A DNA stretch of 64,000 nt from Microbacterium hominis (GCF_013282805.1 NZ_CP054038.1:2728001-2792000); one strand, 5' to 3'. Positions 36,445 through 45,672 are shown, counted from the first letter of the stretch. Made by a program: numbers and translations. The notes: generated by a model from the letters alone, not told the origin.

Positions 36445-36753
36445 TCAGCGGGCGGGCGAGAAGTCCGCCACGAAGCCGATGTTGTACTCGGCGACGCGCT
36501 GCGGCACTCCGTCGAAGGCCTCCGCGCGCGCAGCCGAGGCCATGTACGCCTGCTCGGTCGCGGCGAACGCGTCGGCGTCGCCGGGCGCGCTCACCGCCCA
36601 CACGAACTCGTTGGTCTCGGGGATGCCGTAGGCGAACTCGATCGTGAATCCGGCCCCGCGCCGCACGCGCGGCATCCACGTCTGCCACCAGGCGACGAAC
36701 GCGTCGTACTCCCCCTCGACGAGCGTGTACCGGCGCAGCTGGATCGTCTTCAT
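36445..36753 (-). CDS. NIPSNAP-family small protein
   Basis: A 102-residue ferredoxin-like alpha/beta protein of the NIPSNAP type, with the RRYTLVEGEYDAFVAWWQTW start and the later ETNEFVWAVSAPGDADAF segment. Its function is not established. It is divergent from the ThDP enzyme gene and converges on iclR. The ATG at 36753 was chosen because CAAGAT (plus-strand 36760-36765) lies 6 nt upstream; upstream in-frame starts would extend into the neighbour's promoter. Confidence 0.78.
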   Translation of the reverse strand: MKTIQLRRYTLVEGEYDAFVAWWQTWMPRVRRGAGFTIEFAYGIPETNEFVWAVSAPGDADAFAATEQAYMASAARAEAFDGVPQRVAEYNIGFVADFSPAR

Positions 36754-36908
36754 CCCGCCATCTTGGCACGCGCCTATACTCATGATGTCCGGCGGTGCAC
36801 CTGCGCCGCCCGGTGCTCGAAAAATGGGCACGCAGCCAGCCCCGCGACCCGCGGTGCGCGCGAGACACATACGGCCTGATACTCCGTTCCGTCTCGAAAG
36901 CCTTCGCC

Positions 36909-38561
36909 ATGCCCACCGTCTCGGCGCACGTCGCCCTCACCCTCGCCCGCCACATCGACCATGTCTTCGGTCTGATGGGCAACGGCAACGCGTACTTCCT
37001 CGACGCCCTCGAGCGCTCCACCGACGTGCAGTTCACGGCCGTCCGCCACGAAGCGGGCGGCGTCGTGGCCGCCGACGCGTTCTTCCGCGCGTCGGGGCGC
37101 CTCGCCGCGGCCACCGCGACCTACGGCGCCGGGTTCACGAACACGCTCACCGCCCTCGCCGAGGCCGTGCAGGCCCACGTGCCGCTGGTGCTCGTCGTGG
37201 GCGACGAGCCGACCTCGGGCCCACGCCCGTGGGACGTCGACCAGATCGCGCTCGCGTCGGCGGTCGGGGCCCGCACCTACACCGTCGGACGCATGGATGC
37301 CGCGGCCACGACCGTCATCGCGATCGAGCACGCCCTCACCTACCGCGTGCCCACGGTGCTGGCCATCCCCTACGACGTCGCGGCGCGCGACGCCGGCGAG
37401 GTGCCCGAGACCCTGGAGCCGCGCCTGCCGGCCCCGCTCGCCCCGGCCGGGCCCTTCGCGCTCGGCGCCGTCGACGACCTCGCCGCCGCCCTCGCGTCGG
37501 CGAAGCGCCCGTTCCTGCTGGCCGGCCGTGGCGCGTGGCTGGCGGGAGCAGGCGACGCGCTCGGAGAGCTCGCCGACCTGACCGGCGCGGTCACGGCATC
37601 CACCGCGCTCGGCCGCGGCATCTTCCCGCGCGGCGAGTTCGATCTGGGAGTCACCGGCGGCTTCGGGGCCGAGGGTGCGATGGCGCTCGTGCACGAGGCC
37701 GACGTCGCGGTCGTCTTCGGCGCGTCGCTGAACCAGTTCACGATGCGCTTCGGCGACCTTTTCGCGCCCGGGACGCGCGTGTTCCAGGTCGATGTCTCCC
37801 CGGCCGCGACCCATCCGCACGTGGGGGGCTATGTCCGCGGGGATGCCGCGGTGGTGGCATCCGCCGTCGTCGACGCGCTGCGCACGGCCGGGGGCCCCGC
37901 CAGCGGATGGCGGGAGTCGGTCGAGATCGCCCCGCTGCGCACGTACGACACCGGCGACGCCGTGGCTCCCGACGGGCGCCTCGACCCGCGCTCGGTGGCC
38001 GCCCGCATCGGCGAACTCCTTCCGGAGGATCGCGTCGTCGTCTCCGACGGCGGCCACTTCATCGGCTGGGCGAACATGTTCTGGCCGGTGGCCTCACCCG
38101 ACCGCATGATGATGGTCGGCACGGCATTCCAGTCGATCGGCCTGGGCTGGCCCTCGGTGCCCGGCGCGGCCCTCGCCCAGCCCGAGGCCACGATCGTGCT
38201 CACCAGCGGCGACGGCGGCGGACTCATGGCCCTCGCCGACCTCGAGACCGCGGTGCGGGTCGCGGGCGGTCGCGGGGTCGCGGTGGTGTGGAACGACGCC
38301 GCCTACGGCGCCGAGGTGAACCTCTACGGACTGAAGGGCCTCGCCGAGGGTCCGATGCTCATCCCCGAGGTCGATTTCGCCGCGCTGGCGGGCGGCGTGG
38401 GCGCCGAGGGCGTCGTCGTGCGCACGCTCGCCGACCTCGACCGCCTGGCGTCGTGGGCGGCCGAGGATGCGGCATCCCGGCCCTTCCTGGTGCTCGACTG
38501 CCGCATCTCCGGCACCGTCGTGGCGCCGTACCAGCACGAGATCATCCGCGTGAACTCCTGA
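36909..38561 (+). CDS. Thiamine diphosphate-dependent enzyme, acetolactate synthase/benzoylformate decarboxylase superfamily
   Basis: A 550-residue ThDP enzyme with the usual three domains. Glu48 in TAVRHEAGGVVAADAF is the cofactor-activating glutamate, a central transhydrogenase-like domain follows, and the ThDP/Mg2+ motif is GDGGGLMALADLETAV with the later Asn in VVWNDAAYGAEVNLYG (from about residue 433). The substrate cannot be read directly; 2-oxo acid decarboxylation or carboligation are the family reactions. Its place between mobA and the paa genes suggests a 2-oxo acid from an aromatic route. GATACT about 25 nt upstream may be its -10 element. The stop is 12 nt from the convergent paaG-like stop. 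Confidence 0.8.
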   Translation: MPTVSAHVALTLARHIDHVFGLMGNGNAYFLDALERSTDVQFTAVRHEAGGVVAADAFFRASGRLAAATATYGAGFTNTLTALAEAVQAHVPLVLVVGDEPTSGPRPWDVDQIALASAVGARTYTVGRMDAAATTVIAIEHALTYRVPTVLAIPYDVAARDAGEVPETLEPRLPAPLAPAGPFALGAVDDLAAALASAKRPFLLAGRGAWLAGAGDALGELADLTGAVTASTALGRGIFPRGEFDLGVTGGFGAEGAMALVHEADVAVVFGASLNQFTMRFGDLFAPGTRVFQVDVSPAATHPHVGGYVRGDAAVVASAVVDALRTAGGPASGWRESVEIAPLRTYDTGDAVAPDGRLDPRSVAARIGELLPEDRVVVSDGGHFIGWANMFWPVASPDRMMMVGTAFQSIGLGWPSVPGAALAQPEATIVLTSGDGGGLMALADLETAVRVAGGRGVAVVWNDAAYGAEVNLYGLKGLAEGPMLIPEVDFAALAGGVGAEGVVVRTLADLDRLASWAAEDAASRPFLVLDCRISGTVVAPYQHEIIRVNS

Positions 38562-38573
38562 CGCGGACCGGCG

Positions 38574-39335
38574 TCACGCCCCGCGGAACTCCGGACGCCG
38601 CTTCTGCTGGAACGCCGCGAAGCCCTCGCGGTAGTCGGCGGTCGCCTGCAGCGCCGCCTGCCCGCGGGTCTCGTCGGCGATGACCTCCCACAGCCGCTCC
38701 CCCGCGAGGCGCCCGATGAGACGCTTCGAGGCGAGGAACGCCTGAGTGGGGCCGGATGCCGCACGCTGCGCCCTCTCCCGCGTGAACGCGACCACCTCGT
38801 CGCCGGGCAGCGCCCTGCTGAACAGTCCGGCGGCGACCGCCTCGGCGCCCGAGAGCAGGTCTCCGGTGTAGATGAGGTCGAGCGCGCGGTGGGCGCCGAG
38901 CCGCTCGAACAGCAGCGCGTGACCGCCAGAGTCCAGCAGCGCGCCGAGCCCCGCGAACGGCGAGCCGACCTTGGCGTTCTCGGCGACGTAGACGACGTCG
39001 GTCGCGATCGCGAGGCCGAGCCCCACCCCCAGGCACGCGCCGTGCACGGCGGCGAAGGTCGGCGCGGGGAAGGCGGCCATGCGCCGCATCACCCTCTCCA
39101 CCGCGCCGAGGTAGCCCGGCACGTCGTCGGTGGCGGCATCCACCCCGGCGATGTCACGGCCGGCGCAGAACCCCCGCCCCTCACCGCGCAGCACGAGGGC
39201 GCGAACTCCGGCCGTCTCGGCATCGGCGTACGCGGTCTCGAGCTCCTCGAGCCCGGCCAGGGTGAGCGCATTGAGCTTCTCGGGGGCATCGAGCACGACC
39301 TCCGCGACACCGGCATCCACGGACAGACGGATCAT
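38574..39335 (-). CDS. paaG: Enoyl-CoA hydratase/isomerase, PaaG-like
   Basis: A 253-residue crotonase. It has the oxyanion-hole motifs RGFCAGRDIAGVD and HGACLGVGLGLAIATD. LGALLDSGGHALLFERLG carries an Asp where PaaG, the ring-1,2-epoxyphenylacetyl-CoA isomerase that forms the oxepin, has its catalytic Asp, and lacks the second hydratase glutamate. This and its position after paaE favour the isomerase. It is the last gene of the paaABCDE-paaG transcript; 11 nt separate it from paaE. A general enoyl-CoA hydratase role is the alternative. Confidence 0.8.
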   Translation of the reverse strand: MIRLSVDAGVAEVVLDAPEKLNALTLAGLEELETAYADAETAGVRALVLRGEGRGFCAGRDIAGVDAATDDVPGYLGAVERVMRRMAAFPAPTFAAVHGACLGVGLGLAIATDVVYVAENAKVGSPFAGLGALLDSGGHALLFERLGAHRALDLIYTGDLLSGAEAVAAGLFSRALPGDEVVAFTRERAQRAASGPTQAFLASKRLIGRLAGERLWEVIADETRGQAALQATADYREGFAAFQQKRRPEFRGA

Positions 39336-39346
39336 CGCGACACTCC

Positions 39347-40537
39347 TCAGACGTCGTAGTCGACCACGACGCGATCGGTCGTGGGGTGGGACTGGCAGGT
39401 GAGCACGAAGCCGCGCTCGAGCTCGTCGGGCTCGAGCGCGTAGTTCTCGGTCATCGTGACCGATCCTTCGACCAGTCGCGCACGGCACGTGCCGCACACG
39501 CCGCCGGCGCACGCGAAGGGCACGTCGGGCCGCACCCGCAGCGCGGCGTTGAGGATCGACTCGTGCGCGGCGACGGGGCTCTCGACGCTCGAGGACTGCC
39601 CGTCGAGCGAGAAGTCGATCCGCCGCACCGGCTCGTCGTCGCGCACCTCGACCGGCCGGCCCCGTCCGGGTTCCTCGCGGCCGGGCTCGCCGGTCGTGAA
39701 CAGCTCGTAGCGCACGTGCGCGGCATCCACGCCCACGTCGGCCAGGGTGTCGCGGCACAGCTGCACCAGGGCGAACGGACCGCACAGGAACCATTCGTCG
39801 ACCGTCTCGGGCAGCACGAGCGCGTCGAGGATGCGCCGCAGTCGCGGCTCGTCGATGCGCCCCGACAGCAGCGGCGCCGTGCGCTGCTCCCGCGAGAGCA
39901 CGTGGTGCAGCGCGAGGCGGGTGGGATACCGGTCCTTGAGGTCGGCGAGGTCGTCGGCGAACATGACGTCGCTCGTCGACCGATTCGTGTACACGAGGGT
40001 GAACCGCGAGGTCTCCGACCGCGCGAGCACGGTCGCGGCGAGCGCCATCATCGGCGTGATGCCCGAGCCGGCGGCGATGCCGGCCACGTGCGCACCGTCG
40101 AGCGCCGCGATCGTGGAGGTGAAGGTCCCCTGGGGACTCATCACGTCGATCTCGTCGCCCGGTCGCAGCTGCGTCTGCGCCCACGTCGAGAACCGCCCGC
40201 CCCGATCGCGCTTGATCGCCACGCTGATCGAGCCCGGCGCCGGAGGGCGGCACAGCGAGTACGACCGGCGCATCTCGTGCCCGTCGATCGTGGCCCGCAG
40301 GGCGACGTGCTGACCGGCGAGGTAGTCGAACTCCCCGTGCAGGGCCTCGGGGATCGCGAAGGTCACCTCGACCGCGTCGTCGGTGAGCGCGCGCACCTCG
40401 GCGACCCGCAGCGGGTGGAAGCGGGTCCGTCGCCGCCCCGGCGCGGTGGCGCCGCCGACGGCGCTCGACAGCAGCGCCTCGGCCACCTGCTCGGCCGTGC
40501 CCTCCGGGGCGGCGGGGCCGGCATCCACATGATCCAT
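39347..40537 (-). CDS. paaE: Phenylacetyl-CoA epoxidase reductase subunit
   Basis: This is the reductase that feeds electrons from NADPH to the PaaABCD epoxidase. The 396-residue protein has an FAD domain with RRSYSLCRPP, an NAD(P) domain with IAAGSGITPMMALA, and a C-terminal plant-type [2Fe-2S] ferredoxin domain with CAGGVCGTCRARLVEG and a distal Cys in VLTCQSHP. The N-terminal 35 residues before FHPLRVAEVRAL are not typical and are Ala/Gly-rich. The ATG overlaps the paaD stop by one base. Confidence 0.94.
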   Translation of the reverse strand: MDHVDAGPAAPEGTAEQVAEALLSSAVGGATAPGRRRTRFHPLRVAEVRALTDDAVEVTFAIPEALHGEFDYLAGQHVALRATIDGHEMRRSYSLCRPPAPGSISVAIKRDRGGRFSTWAQTQLRPGDEIDVMSPQGTFTSTIAALDGAHVAGIAAGSGITPMMALAATVLARSETSRFTLVYTNRSTSDVMFADDLADLKDRYPTRLALHHVLSREQRTAPLLSGRIDEPRLRRILDALVLPETVDEWFLCGPFALVQLCRDTLADVGVDAAHVRYELFTTGEPGREEPGRGRPVEVRDDEPVRRIDFSLDGQSSSVESPVAAHESILNAALRVRPDVPFACAGGVCGTCRARLVEGSVTMTENYALEPDELERGFVLTCQSHPTTDRVVVDYDV

Positions 40538-41022
40538 CAGTGCGCCTTGAAGTGGTCGAAGGGCTCCAGGCACGCGCGGCACTCGTACAGCGCCTTGCAC
40601 GCGGTGGAGCCGAAGCGGGCGATCTCGCGGGTGTCGAGCGACCCGCACCGGGGGCACCGCACCGACAGCGCGAGCGGGATCGGCCCGCCCGTGCGGCGCG
40701 GCCCGGGCGGCGCGATGCCGTAGTCGCGGAGCTTCTCCTTGCCGGCCGCGGTCATCCAGTCGGTGGTCCACGCCGGCGCGAGCGCGACGCGCACCTCCAC
40801 CTCGGCGAAGCCCGCGGCGGTGAGGGCGAGGGTGAGGTCGTCGCGGATCGCCTCGACCGCGGGGCAGCCGGAGTAGGTGGGCGTGATCGTGGCCCGCACG
40901 CGGTCGCCGTGGACGGCGACGTCCCGCAGGATCCCGAGATCGGCGATCGTGAGCACCGGCACCTCCGGGTCGAGAACCGTGGATGCCGCCTCCCACGCCT
41001 CGCGCTCGCGCTCGGTCACCAT
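40537..41022 (-). CDS. paaD: Phenylacetyl-CoA epoxidase maturation subunit
   Basis: A 161-residue MIP18/DUF59 protein needed for epoxidase assembly, perhaps iron-sulfur delivery to PaaE. The N-terminal domain has LDPEVPVLTIADLGILRDV and PTYSGCPAVEAI. The C-terminal zinc-ribbon-like end has CPRCGS and CKALYECRACLEPFDHFK. It overlaps paaC by 7 bp and paaE by one base. Confidence 0.93.
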   Translation of the reverse strand: MVTEREREAWEAASTVLDPEVPVLTIADLGILRDVAVHGDRVRATITPTYSGCPAVEAIRDDLTLALTAAGFAEVEVRVALAPAWTTDWMTAAGKEKLRDYGIAPPGPRRTGGPIPLALSVRCPRCGSLDTREIARFGSTACKALYECRACLEPFDHFKAH

Positions 41023-41834
41023 GTCGCCCCCGGGTGCTGACGGGCGAGCACCTGCATCTCGGCGAGGATGTAGGCCAGGTCCGGGAAGTGGATGCCGCGC
41101 CGCCCGCCTCCCGATGACGACGGCCCCGCCGGAAGCGCGATGTCGGCCTCGGCGAAGACAGCGGCGATCACCGCGTCGAACTCCGGCCGCAGGCTCGAGG
41201 GACGCACCGCGACCCCGTCGAGCCGGTCGATGAGCGGCTCGTCGCGGAACAGCTCGTCGACGTACGGCCACACGTCGCCGACGGCCCGCAGCAGGCGGCG
41301 GCGCGACTCGTCGGTGCCTCCGGAGAGCCGCAGGGTCCACTGCACGGCGTGGTCGCGGTGGTACTCGACCTCCTTCACCGCCTTCGCGGCGATGGCGGCG
41401 AGCGTCGGGTCGGCCGATTCGGCGAGCGCCGTGTAGAGCGCGAACTGATACGCGGATGCCACCAGCTGCCGCGCGATGGTCTGCGCGAAGTCTCCGTTGG
41501 GCTGGGCGAACAGCCACGCGCACCGGAAGTCGGGCTCGTCGCGCCCGTACGCCAGGTCGTCCTCCGTGCGGCCGTCGAAGCCGCCGGCGTAATGGAGCAG
41601 CGACCGCGCGTGCCCGAGCAGGTCGAGGGCGATGTTGGCAAGGGCCACATCCTCCTCGAGCTCCGGTGCTCGCGCGATCCACGCGCCCAGCTGCTGCGAC
41701 AGGATCAGCGCGTCGTCGCCGAGCCACAGCGCGTACTCCGCGACCTCGGCGGTCGCCGCGCGCCCGCCCTCTCCCGCGAGCTCGTCGGCCAGCCGCAGCT
41801 GCTCGACGGTCACGTCGCCGTGCGGATCGCTCAC
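41016..41834 (-). CDS. paaC: Phenylacetyl-CoA epoxidase structural subunit
   Basis: A 272-residue ferritin-like subunit that forms the heterodimer core with PaaA but lacks its own diiron site. Typical segments are YALWLGDDALILSQQLGAWI, NIALDLLGHARSLLHYAG and KEVEYHRDHAVQWTLRL. The GTG at 41834 overlaps the paaB stop (GTGA). All five epoxidase genes are in the usual order with overlaps, so they should be one transcript. Confidence 0.93.
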   Translation of the reverse strand: MSDPHGDVTVEQLRLADELAGEGGRAATAEVAEYALWLGDDALILSQQLGAWIARAPELEEDVALANIALDLLGHARSLLHYAGGFDGRTEDDLAYGRDEPDFRCAWLFAQPNGDFAQTIARQLVASAYQFALYTALAESADPTLAAIAAKAVKEVEYHRDHAVQWTLRLSGGTDESRRRLLRAVGDVWPYVDELFRDEPLIDRLDGVAVRPSSLRPEFDAVIAAVFAEADIALPAGPSSSGGGRRGIHFPDLAYILAEMQVLARQHPGATW

Positions 41835-42136
41835 AGGTGCGGCACCCCCTCGGAGGCCGCGTAGTACACGGCGTGACGGTAGTTCTTGCCCGCGGGGCTC
41901 TCGAAGTAGGCGCCCTTGCTGTCGGGGTCGCTCGTGGTGATCGCCTCCGACGGCACGACCCAGATCGACGTGCCCTCGCCGCGGCGCGTGTACAGATCGC
42001 GGGCGTTGCGCACCGCCATGTCGGCGTCGGGGGCGTGCAGCGACCCGGCGTGCACGTGCGACAGCCCGCGCGAGGCGCGCACGAACACCTCCCACAGCGG
42101 CCAGGTCTCGCGCTCGGAGGCGCCCGGAGTCGCCAT
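41831..42136 (-). CDS. paaB: Phenylacetyl-CoA epoxidase small subunit
   Basis: A 101-residue subunit that bridges PaaAC dimers. The family pattern WPLWEVFVRASRGLSHVHAGSLHAPD starts near residue 12, followed by ARDLYTRRGEGTSIWVVPS and FESPAGKNYRHAVYY. Start choice: the ATG at 42136 is 7 nt from GGAGG and is preferred; a GTG at 42139, overlapping the paaA stop as GTGA, is one codon longer and also possible. Confidence 0.93.
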   Translation of the reverse strand: MATPGASERETWPLWEVFVRASRGLSHVHAGSLHAPDADMAVRNARDLYTRRGEGTSIWVVPSEAITTSDPDSKGAYFESPAGKNYRHAVYYAASEGVPHL

Positions 42137-43095
42137 CACGCCACCTCCGCCGCGCCGGCCGCTGCGGCGGCATGCGAAGCCGTGCGCGCAGCGTACGCGG
42201 CGGCGGCTTCGCGCACCCAGGCGCCGTCCTCGTGCGCGTCACGGCGCGCGCGGATGCGCTCGGCGTTCATCGGACCGCGCCCGGCGAGCACCTCGTGGAA
42301 CTCGGTCCAGTCGATCTCGCTGGTGTGCCAGCGGCCGGCCTCCTCGTCCCAGCGCAGCTCCGGATCGGGGAGGGTCACCCCGAGCACCTCCGCCTGCGGC
42401 ACGAGCATGCCGATGAACCGCTGGCGCAGCTCGTCGTTGGAGAACCGCTTGATCTTCCAGGCCATCGACTGGGCGGAGTTCGGCGACTGGTCATCGGGCG
42501 GCCCGAACATCATGAGCGAGGGCCAGTACCAGCGGTCGACCGCGTCCTGCGCCATCTGCCGCTGGGCGTCCGTGCCCTGCATGAGGGCGAGCAGGATCTC
42601 GAACCCCTGCCGCTGGTGGAACGACTCCTCCTTGCAGATGCGCACCATGGCGCGCCCGTACGGCCCGTACGAGGCCCGGCACAGCGGCACCTGGTTGCAG
42701 ATCGCGGCGCCGTCGACGAGCCATCCGATCGCGCCCATGTCCGCCCACGTCGGGGTCGGGTAGTTGAAGATCGACGAGTACTTCGCGCGGCCCTCGATGA
42801 GCTGTGCGGTCATCTCGTCGCGCGTGATCCCGAGGGTCTGGGCCGCCGAGTACAGGTAGAGCCCGTGACCGGCCTCGTCCTGCACCTTCGCCATCAGGAT
42901 CGCCTTGCGCTTGAGGCTCGGCGCCCGCGTGATCCAGTTGCCCTCGGGCTGCATGCCGATGATCTCGGAGTGCGCGTGCTGTGAGATCTGCCGGATGAGC
43001 GTGCGCCGGTAGGCATCCGGCATCCAGTCCCGCGGCTCGATGCGCTGCTCGGCGGCGATCAGCGCGTCGAACGTCTCCTGCTCGGTCGTCATCAT
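42136..43095 (-). CDS. paaA: Phenylacetyl-CoA epoxidase catalytic subunit
   Basis: This is the diiron subunit that epoxidises the phenyl ring of phenylacetyl-CoA with O2. The 319-residue ferritin-like protein shows the metal-binding pairs in [17 protein letters not shown] and [15 protein letters not shown] and the substrate-region [27 protein letters not shown] lies just before two consecutive ATG codons (43095 and 43092); either can be the start. Its promoter has TAGACT on the minus strand (43133-43128) overlapped by a PaaR-type operator. The last 20 residues are Ala-rich. Confidence 0.95.
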   Translation of the reverse strand: MMTTEQETFDALIAAEQRIEPRDWMPDAYRRTLIRQISQHAHSEIIGMQPEGNWITRAPSLKRKAILMAKVQDEAGHGLYLYSAAQTLGITRDEMTAQLIEGRAKYSSIFNYPTPTWADMGAIGWLVDGAAICNQVPLCRASYGPYGRAMVRICKEESFHQRQGFEILLALMQGTDAQRQMAQDAVDRWYWPSLMMFGPPDDQSPNSAQSMAWKIKRFSNDELRQRFIGMLVPQAEVLGVTLPDPELRWDEEAGRWHTSEIDWTEFHEVLAGRGPMNAERIRARRDAHEDGAWVREAAAAYAARTASHAAAAAGAAEVA

Positions 43096-43105
43096 CGACT
43101 CCTCA

Positions 43106-43129
43106 TTTACAGACCGTTCGTTCAGTAAG
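43106..43129. promoter_or_regulatory. Putative PaaR operator over the paaA promoter
   Basis: A 24-bp imperfect palindrome whose core at 43112-43127 (GACCGTTCGTTCAGTA) agrees in 14 of 16 bases with the site at 47288-47303. It overlaps the edge of the TAGACT hexamer and the expected start of transcription of paaABCDE, so a bound TetR-type protein would block RNA polymerase. Confidence 0.7.
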
Positions 43130-43167
43130 TCTAGATCCGGGTGGATGCCGCGGCAACCGGCATCCCG

Positions 43168-43589
43168 TCAGACCGCGCGCCGGGTGGTGACCGATCGGCC
43201 GCGGAACTCCGCCACGACCGTTCCCGACTCGTCGCTCACGGTGACGTCGTACACCCCGTGCGCCCCGAACGGGCGCGGCGGCGCGCGTGCGCGGTGAGCG
43301 TCTGCCCCGCCCGCGTCGACGCGAGGAAGGTGATGTCGGCGCCCGCGGCCACCGTGACCGCGTCGTCCTCGTTGCACGCCATCGCGAACGCCGTGTCGGC
43401 CAAGGCGAACACGATGCCGCCGTGGGTGATGCCGAACCCGTTGGTGAGGTCCTCGCGCACCGGCATCGAGACCACGACGTCGCCCGGCTCGTCGCGCGCG
43501 ACGACCATGCCGAGCATCGCCGACGCGCGGTCTCGCCGCAGCATCTCGCGCTGCCCCGCGAAGTGCACCGCGGGGTCGACCTCAGGCAT
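43168..43589 (-). pseudogene. paaI: Hydroxyphenylacetyl-CoA thioesterase PaaI, single-base frameshift
   Basis: PaaI is a hotdog-fold thioesterase that rescues CoA from dead-end intermediates. Translation from 43589 gives the usual NGFGITHGGIVFALADTAFAMA and ARSGRTG, then leaves the family with CTTSP and a stop at 43236. The expected ending (VYDVTVSDESGTVVAEFRGR, then SVTTRRAV) lies in another frame down to 43168. One extra C in the plus-strand run CCCC at 43254-43257 would join the two and give 140 residues, the normal length. It overlaps the paaZ stop by 8 bp. It may be a true mutation or a sequencing error in a homopolymer. Confidence 0.88.
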
Positions 43590-45672
43590 CGGCGTGCTCC
43601 ACGGCGCGCTCCTCCGTCGGCGCCCCCGCGTGCTCCTTGGCGACGAGCGTCAGCACGTCGTACGTGGCCACCGTCTCGTCGCGCTGGTTGTAGATGACGG
43701 CGTCCCACCGCACCTCGCCGTACTCGTCGGTCTCGCGGGGCGTGATCTGCTTCGCGGTGAGCACGACCCGTACCTGGTCGTCGGGCGAGACCGGCGTCAC
43801 GAACCGCAGGTTCTCGAGGCCGTAGTTGGCCAGCACCGGCCCCGGATCGGGGTCGACGAACAGGCCGGCGGCCCACGAGACGAGCAGGTAGCCGTGCGCC
43901 ACCCGGCCCGGGAAGAAGGGGTTCGCCGCGGCGGCCTCCTCGTCCATGTGCGCGTAGAAGGTGTCGCCCGTGAAGCGCGCGAAGGTCTCGATGTCGTCGA
44001 GGGTCACCGGCCGCGACGCCGAGGCGAGCTGGTCGCCGACGGCGAGCTCGGCGAGCGACTTGCGGAAGGGATGCCGGTCGCTGCGCGCCGCGGCGCCGGT
44101 GTGCCACACGCCGGTGAGCGCCGTGAGCATGGCCGGCGAGCCCTGCACGGCGGTGCGCTGCATGTGGTGCATGACGGCGCGGATGCCGCCGAGCTCCTCG
44201 CCCCCACCCGCGCGGCCGGGGCCGCCGTGCACGAGGTGCGGCACGGGTGCGCCGTGACCAGTGGAGGTGCGGGCGTCGTCGCGGTCGAGGAACAGGAGCC
44301 GGCCGTTCCAGGCGGCGGTGCCGACGAGCATCTCGGTCGCGAACGCCGGGTCGTGCGTGGCGACGCTGGTCACCAGAGATCCGCCGCCGCGGCGTACGAG
44401 ATCGGCCGCCTCGGCGGCGGTCTCGTAGGCGAGCACGCTCGCCACCGGGCCGAACGCCTCGATCTCGTGCACCTCGTCGGGCGCTGCCGCGTCGAACCCG
44501 AGCAGCATCGGGGCGACGAACGCTCCGTCGGGCGCGGGCCCCGTCGTTCCGTCGGCGCGCACGACCTCGGGCACGTCGATGCCGCCGAGCAGCAGCTCCC
44601 CGCCGGCATCCATCAGCCGGCGCACGGCCTGCAGCACCTCGTCGCGCTGCTCCAGCGACACGAGCGGCCCCATCGTCACCGCCCCCGCCCGCGGGTCACC
44701 CACGACGACGCGCTCGGCGATCTTGGCCCGCAGCGCCTCGACGACGCTCTCGACCGCGGCCGTCGGCACGATGGCGCGTCGGATGGCGGTGCACTTCTGC
44801 CCGGCCTTGGTGGTGAGCTCCACCATGAGCTGCTTCACGAACGCGTCGAACTCCGGGGTTCCCGGTACCGCGTCGGGGCCGAGCACCGAGGCGTTGATGG
44901 AGTCGGTCTCGCTCGTGAACCGCACGCCGGTCGGCGCGGCATCGCGCAGGAACGCCGCCGTGCCGGCGCTGCCGGTGAACCCGACGAGGTCTCCGAGACG
45001 CAGGTGCTCGAACAGCGTCGGCACGCTGCCGCTGACAAGCTGAAGCGTTCCGGCGGGCAGCGCGCCTGATTCCACGAGGATCCGCACCCACGCCTCGGCG
45101 ACGTAAGCGGTCGGTGTCGCAGGCTTGACGACAGAGGGCACTCCGGCCAGGAACGCGGGCGCGAACTTCTCCAGGGCGCCCCACATCGGGAAGTTGAAGG
45201 CGTTGATCTGCACCGCCACCCCGGTCAGGCGCGTGAACACATGCCGGCCGAGGAATGACCCGTCGCGGGCGAGGCTCTCGACCGGCCCGTCGAGCACGAC
45301 CTGCGTGTTCGGCAGCTCGCGGCGCCCCTTGGAGGCGTAGGTGAACAGCACACCGATGCCGCCGTCGACATCGCTCAGCGAATCGCGCACCGTGGCTCCG
45401 GCGTGCTGGGAGAGCGCGTAGAGCTCCTCCTTGCGTGCGGTCAGCGCGATCGCGAACTCCTTCAGAAGCAGCGCACGCTTGTGGAAGCTCAGCGCCCCGA
45501 GGCTGGCCTGCCCGACGGTGCGGGCGTGGTGGAGCACGGCGGCGAGGTCGAGTCCCTCGGCGCTGACCTCGGTCACGACCTCGCCGGTCGAGGCGTCGCG
45601 CACCGTCGTGGCGGCGGCGCCGGGCTGCGGCATCCACCATCCGTCGCGCACGTAGCTCGGCAGAACTGTCAC
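43582..45672 (-). CDS. paaZ: Bifunctional oxepin-CoA hydrolase / 3-oxo-5,6-didehydrosuberyl-CoA semialdehyde dehydrogenase
   Basis: This is the ring-opening enzyme of phenylacetate degradation. The N-terminal ALDH domain (about residues 1-520) has INAFNFPMWGALEKFAPAFL, ETDSINASVLGPD and the catalytic Cys in TKAGQKCTAIRRAI. The C-terminal MaoC-like hydratase (about 540-696) has FTGDTFYAHMDEEAAAANPF and GRVAHGYLLVSWAAG. The GTG at 45672 overlaps the paaH stop (GTGA), is 6 nt from GGAG, and gives VTVLPSYVRDGWW, matching the family start; an ATG at 45684 is the alternative. The length of 696 agrees with E. coli PaaZ (681). Confidence 0.93.
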   Translation of the reverse strand: MTVLPSYVRDGWWMPQPGAAATTVRDASTGEVVTEVSAEGLDLAAVLHHARTVGQASLGALSFHKRALLLKEFAIALTARKEELYALSQHAGATVRDSLSDVDGGIGVLFTYASKGRRELPNTQVVLDGPVESLARDGSFLGRHVFTRLTGVAVQINAFNFPMWGALEKFAPAFLAGVPSVVKPATPTAYVAEAWVRILVESGALPAGTLQLVSGSVPTLFEHLRLGDLVGFTGSAGTAAFLRDAAPTGVRFTSETDSINASVLGPDAVPGTPEFDAFVKQLMVELTTKAGQKCTAIRRAIVPTAAVESVVEALRAKIAERVVVGDPRAGAVTMGPLVSLEQRDEVLQAVRRLMDAGGELLLGGIDVPEVVRADGTTGPAPDGAFVAPMLLGFDAAAPDEVHEIEAFGPVASVLAYETAAEAADLVRRGGGSLVTSVATHDPAFATEMLVGTAAWNGRLLFLDRDDARTSTGHGAPVPHLVHGGPGRAGGGEELGGIRAVMHHMQRTAVQGSPAMLTALTGVWHTGAAARSDRHPFRKSLAELAVGDQLASASRPVTLDDIETFARFTGDTFYAHMDEEAAAANPFFPGRVAHGYLLVSWAAGLFVDPDPGPVLANYGLENLRFVTPVSPDDQVRVVLTAKQITPRETDEYGEVRWDAVIYNQRDETVATYDVLTLVAKEHAGAPTEERAVEHADA

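Noticed and set aside
38574..39335. A second copy of paaF
   Set aside because: The Asp in LLDSGG and the lack of the second hydratase Glu fit the PaaG isomerase better, and a separate hydratase-like gene lies before paaH.
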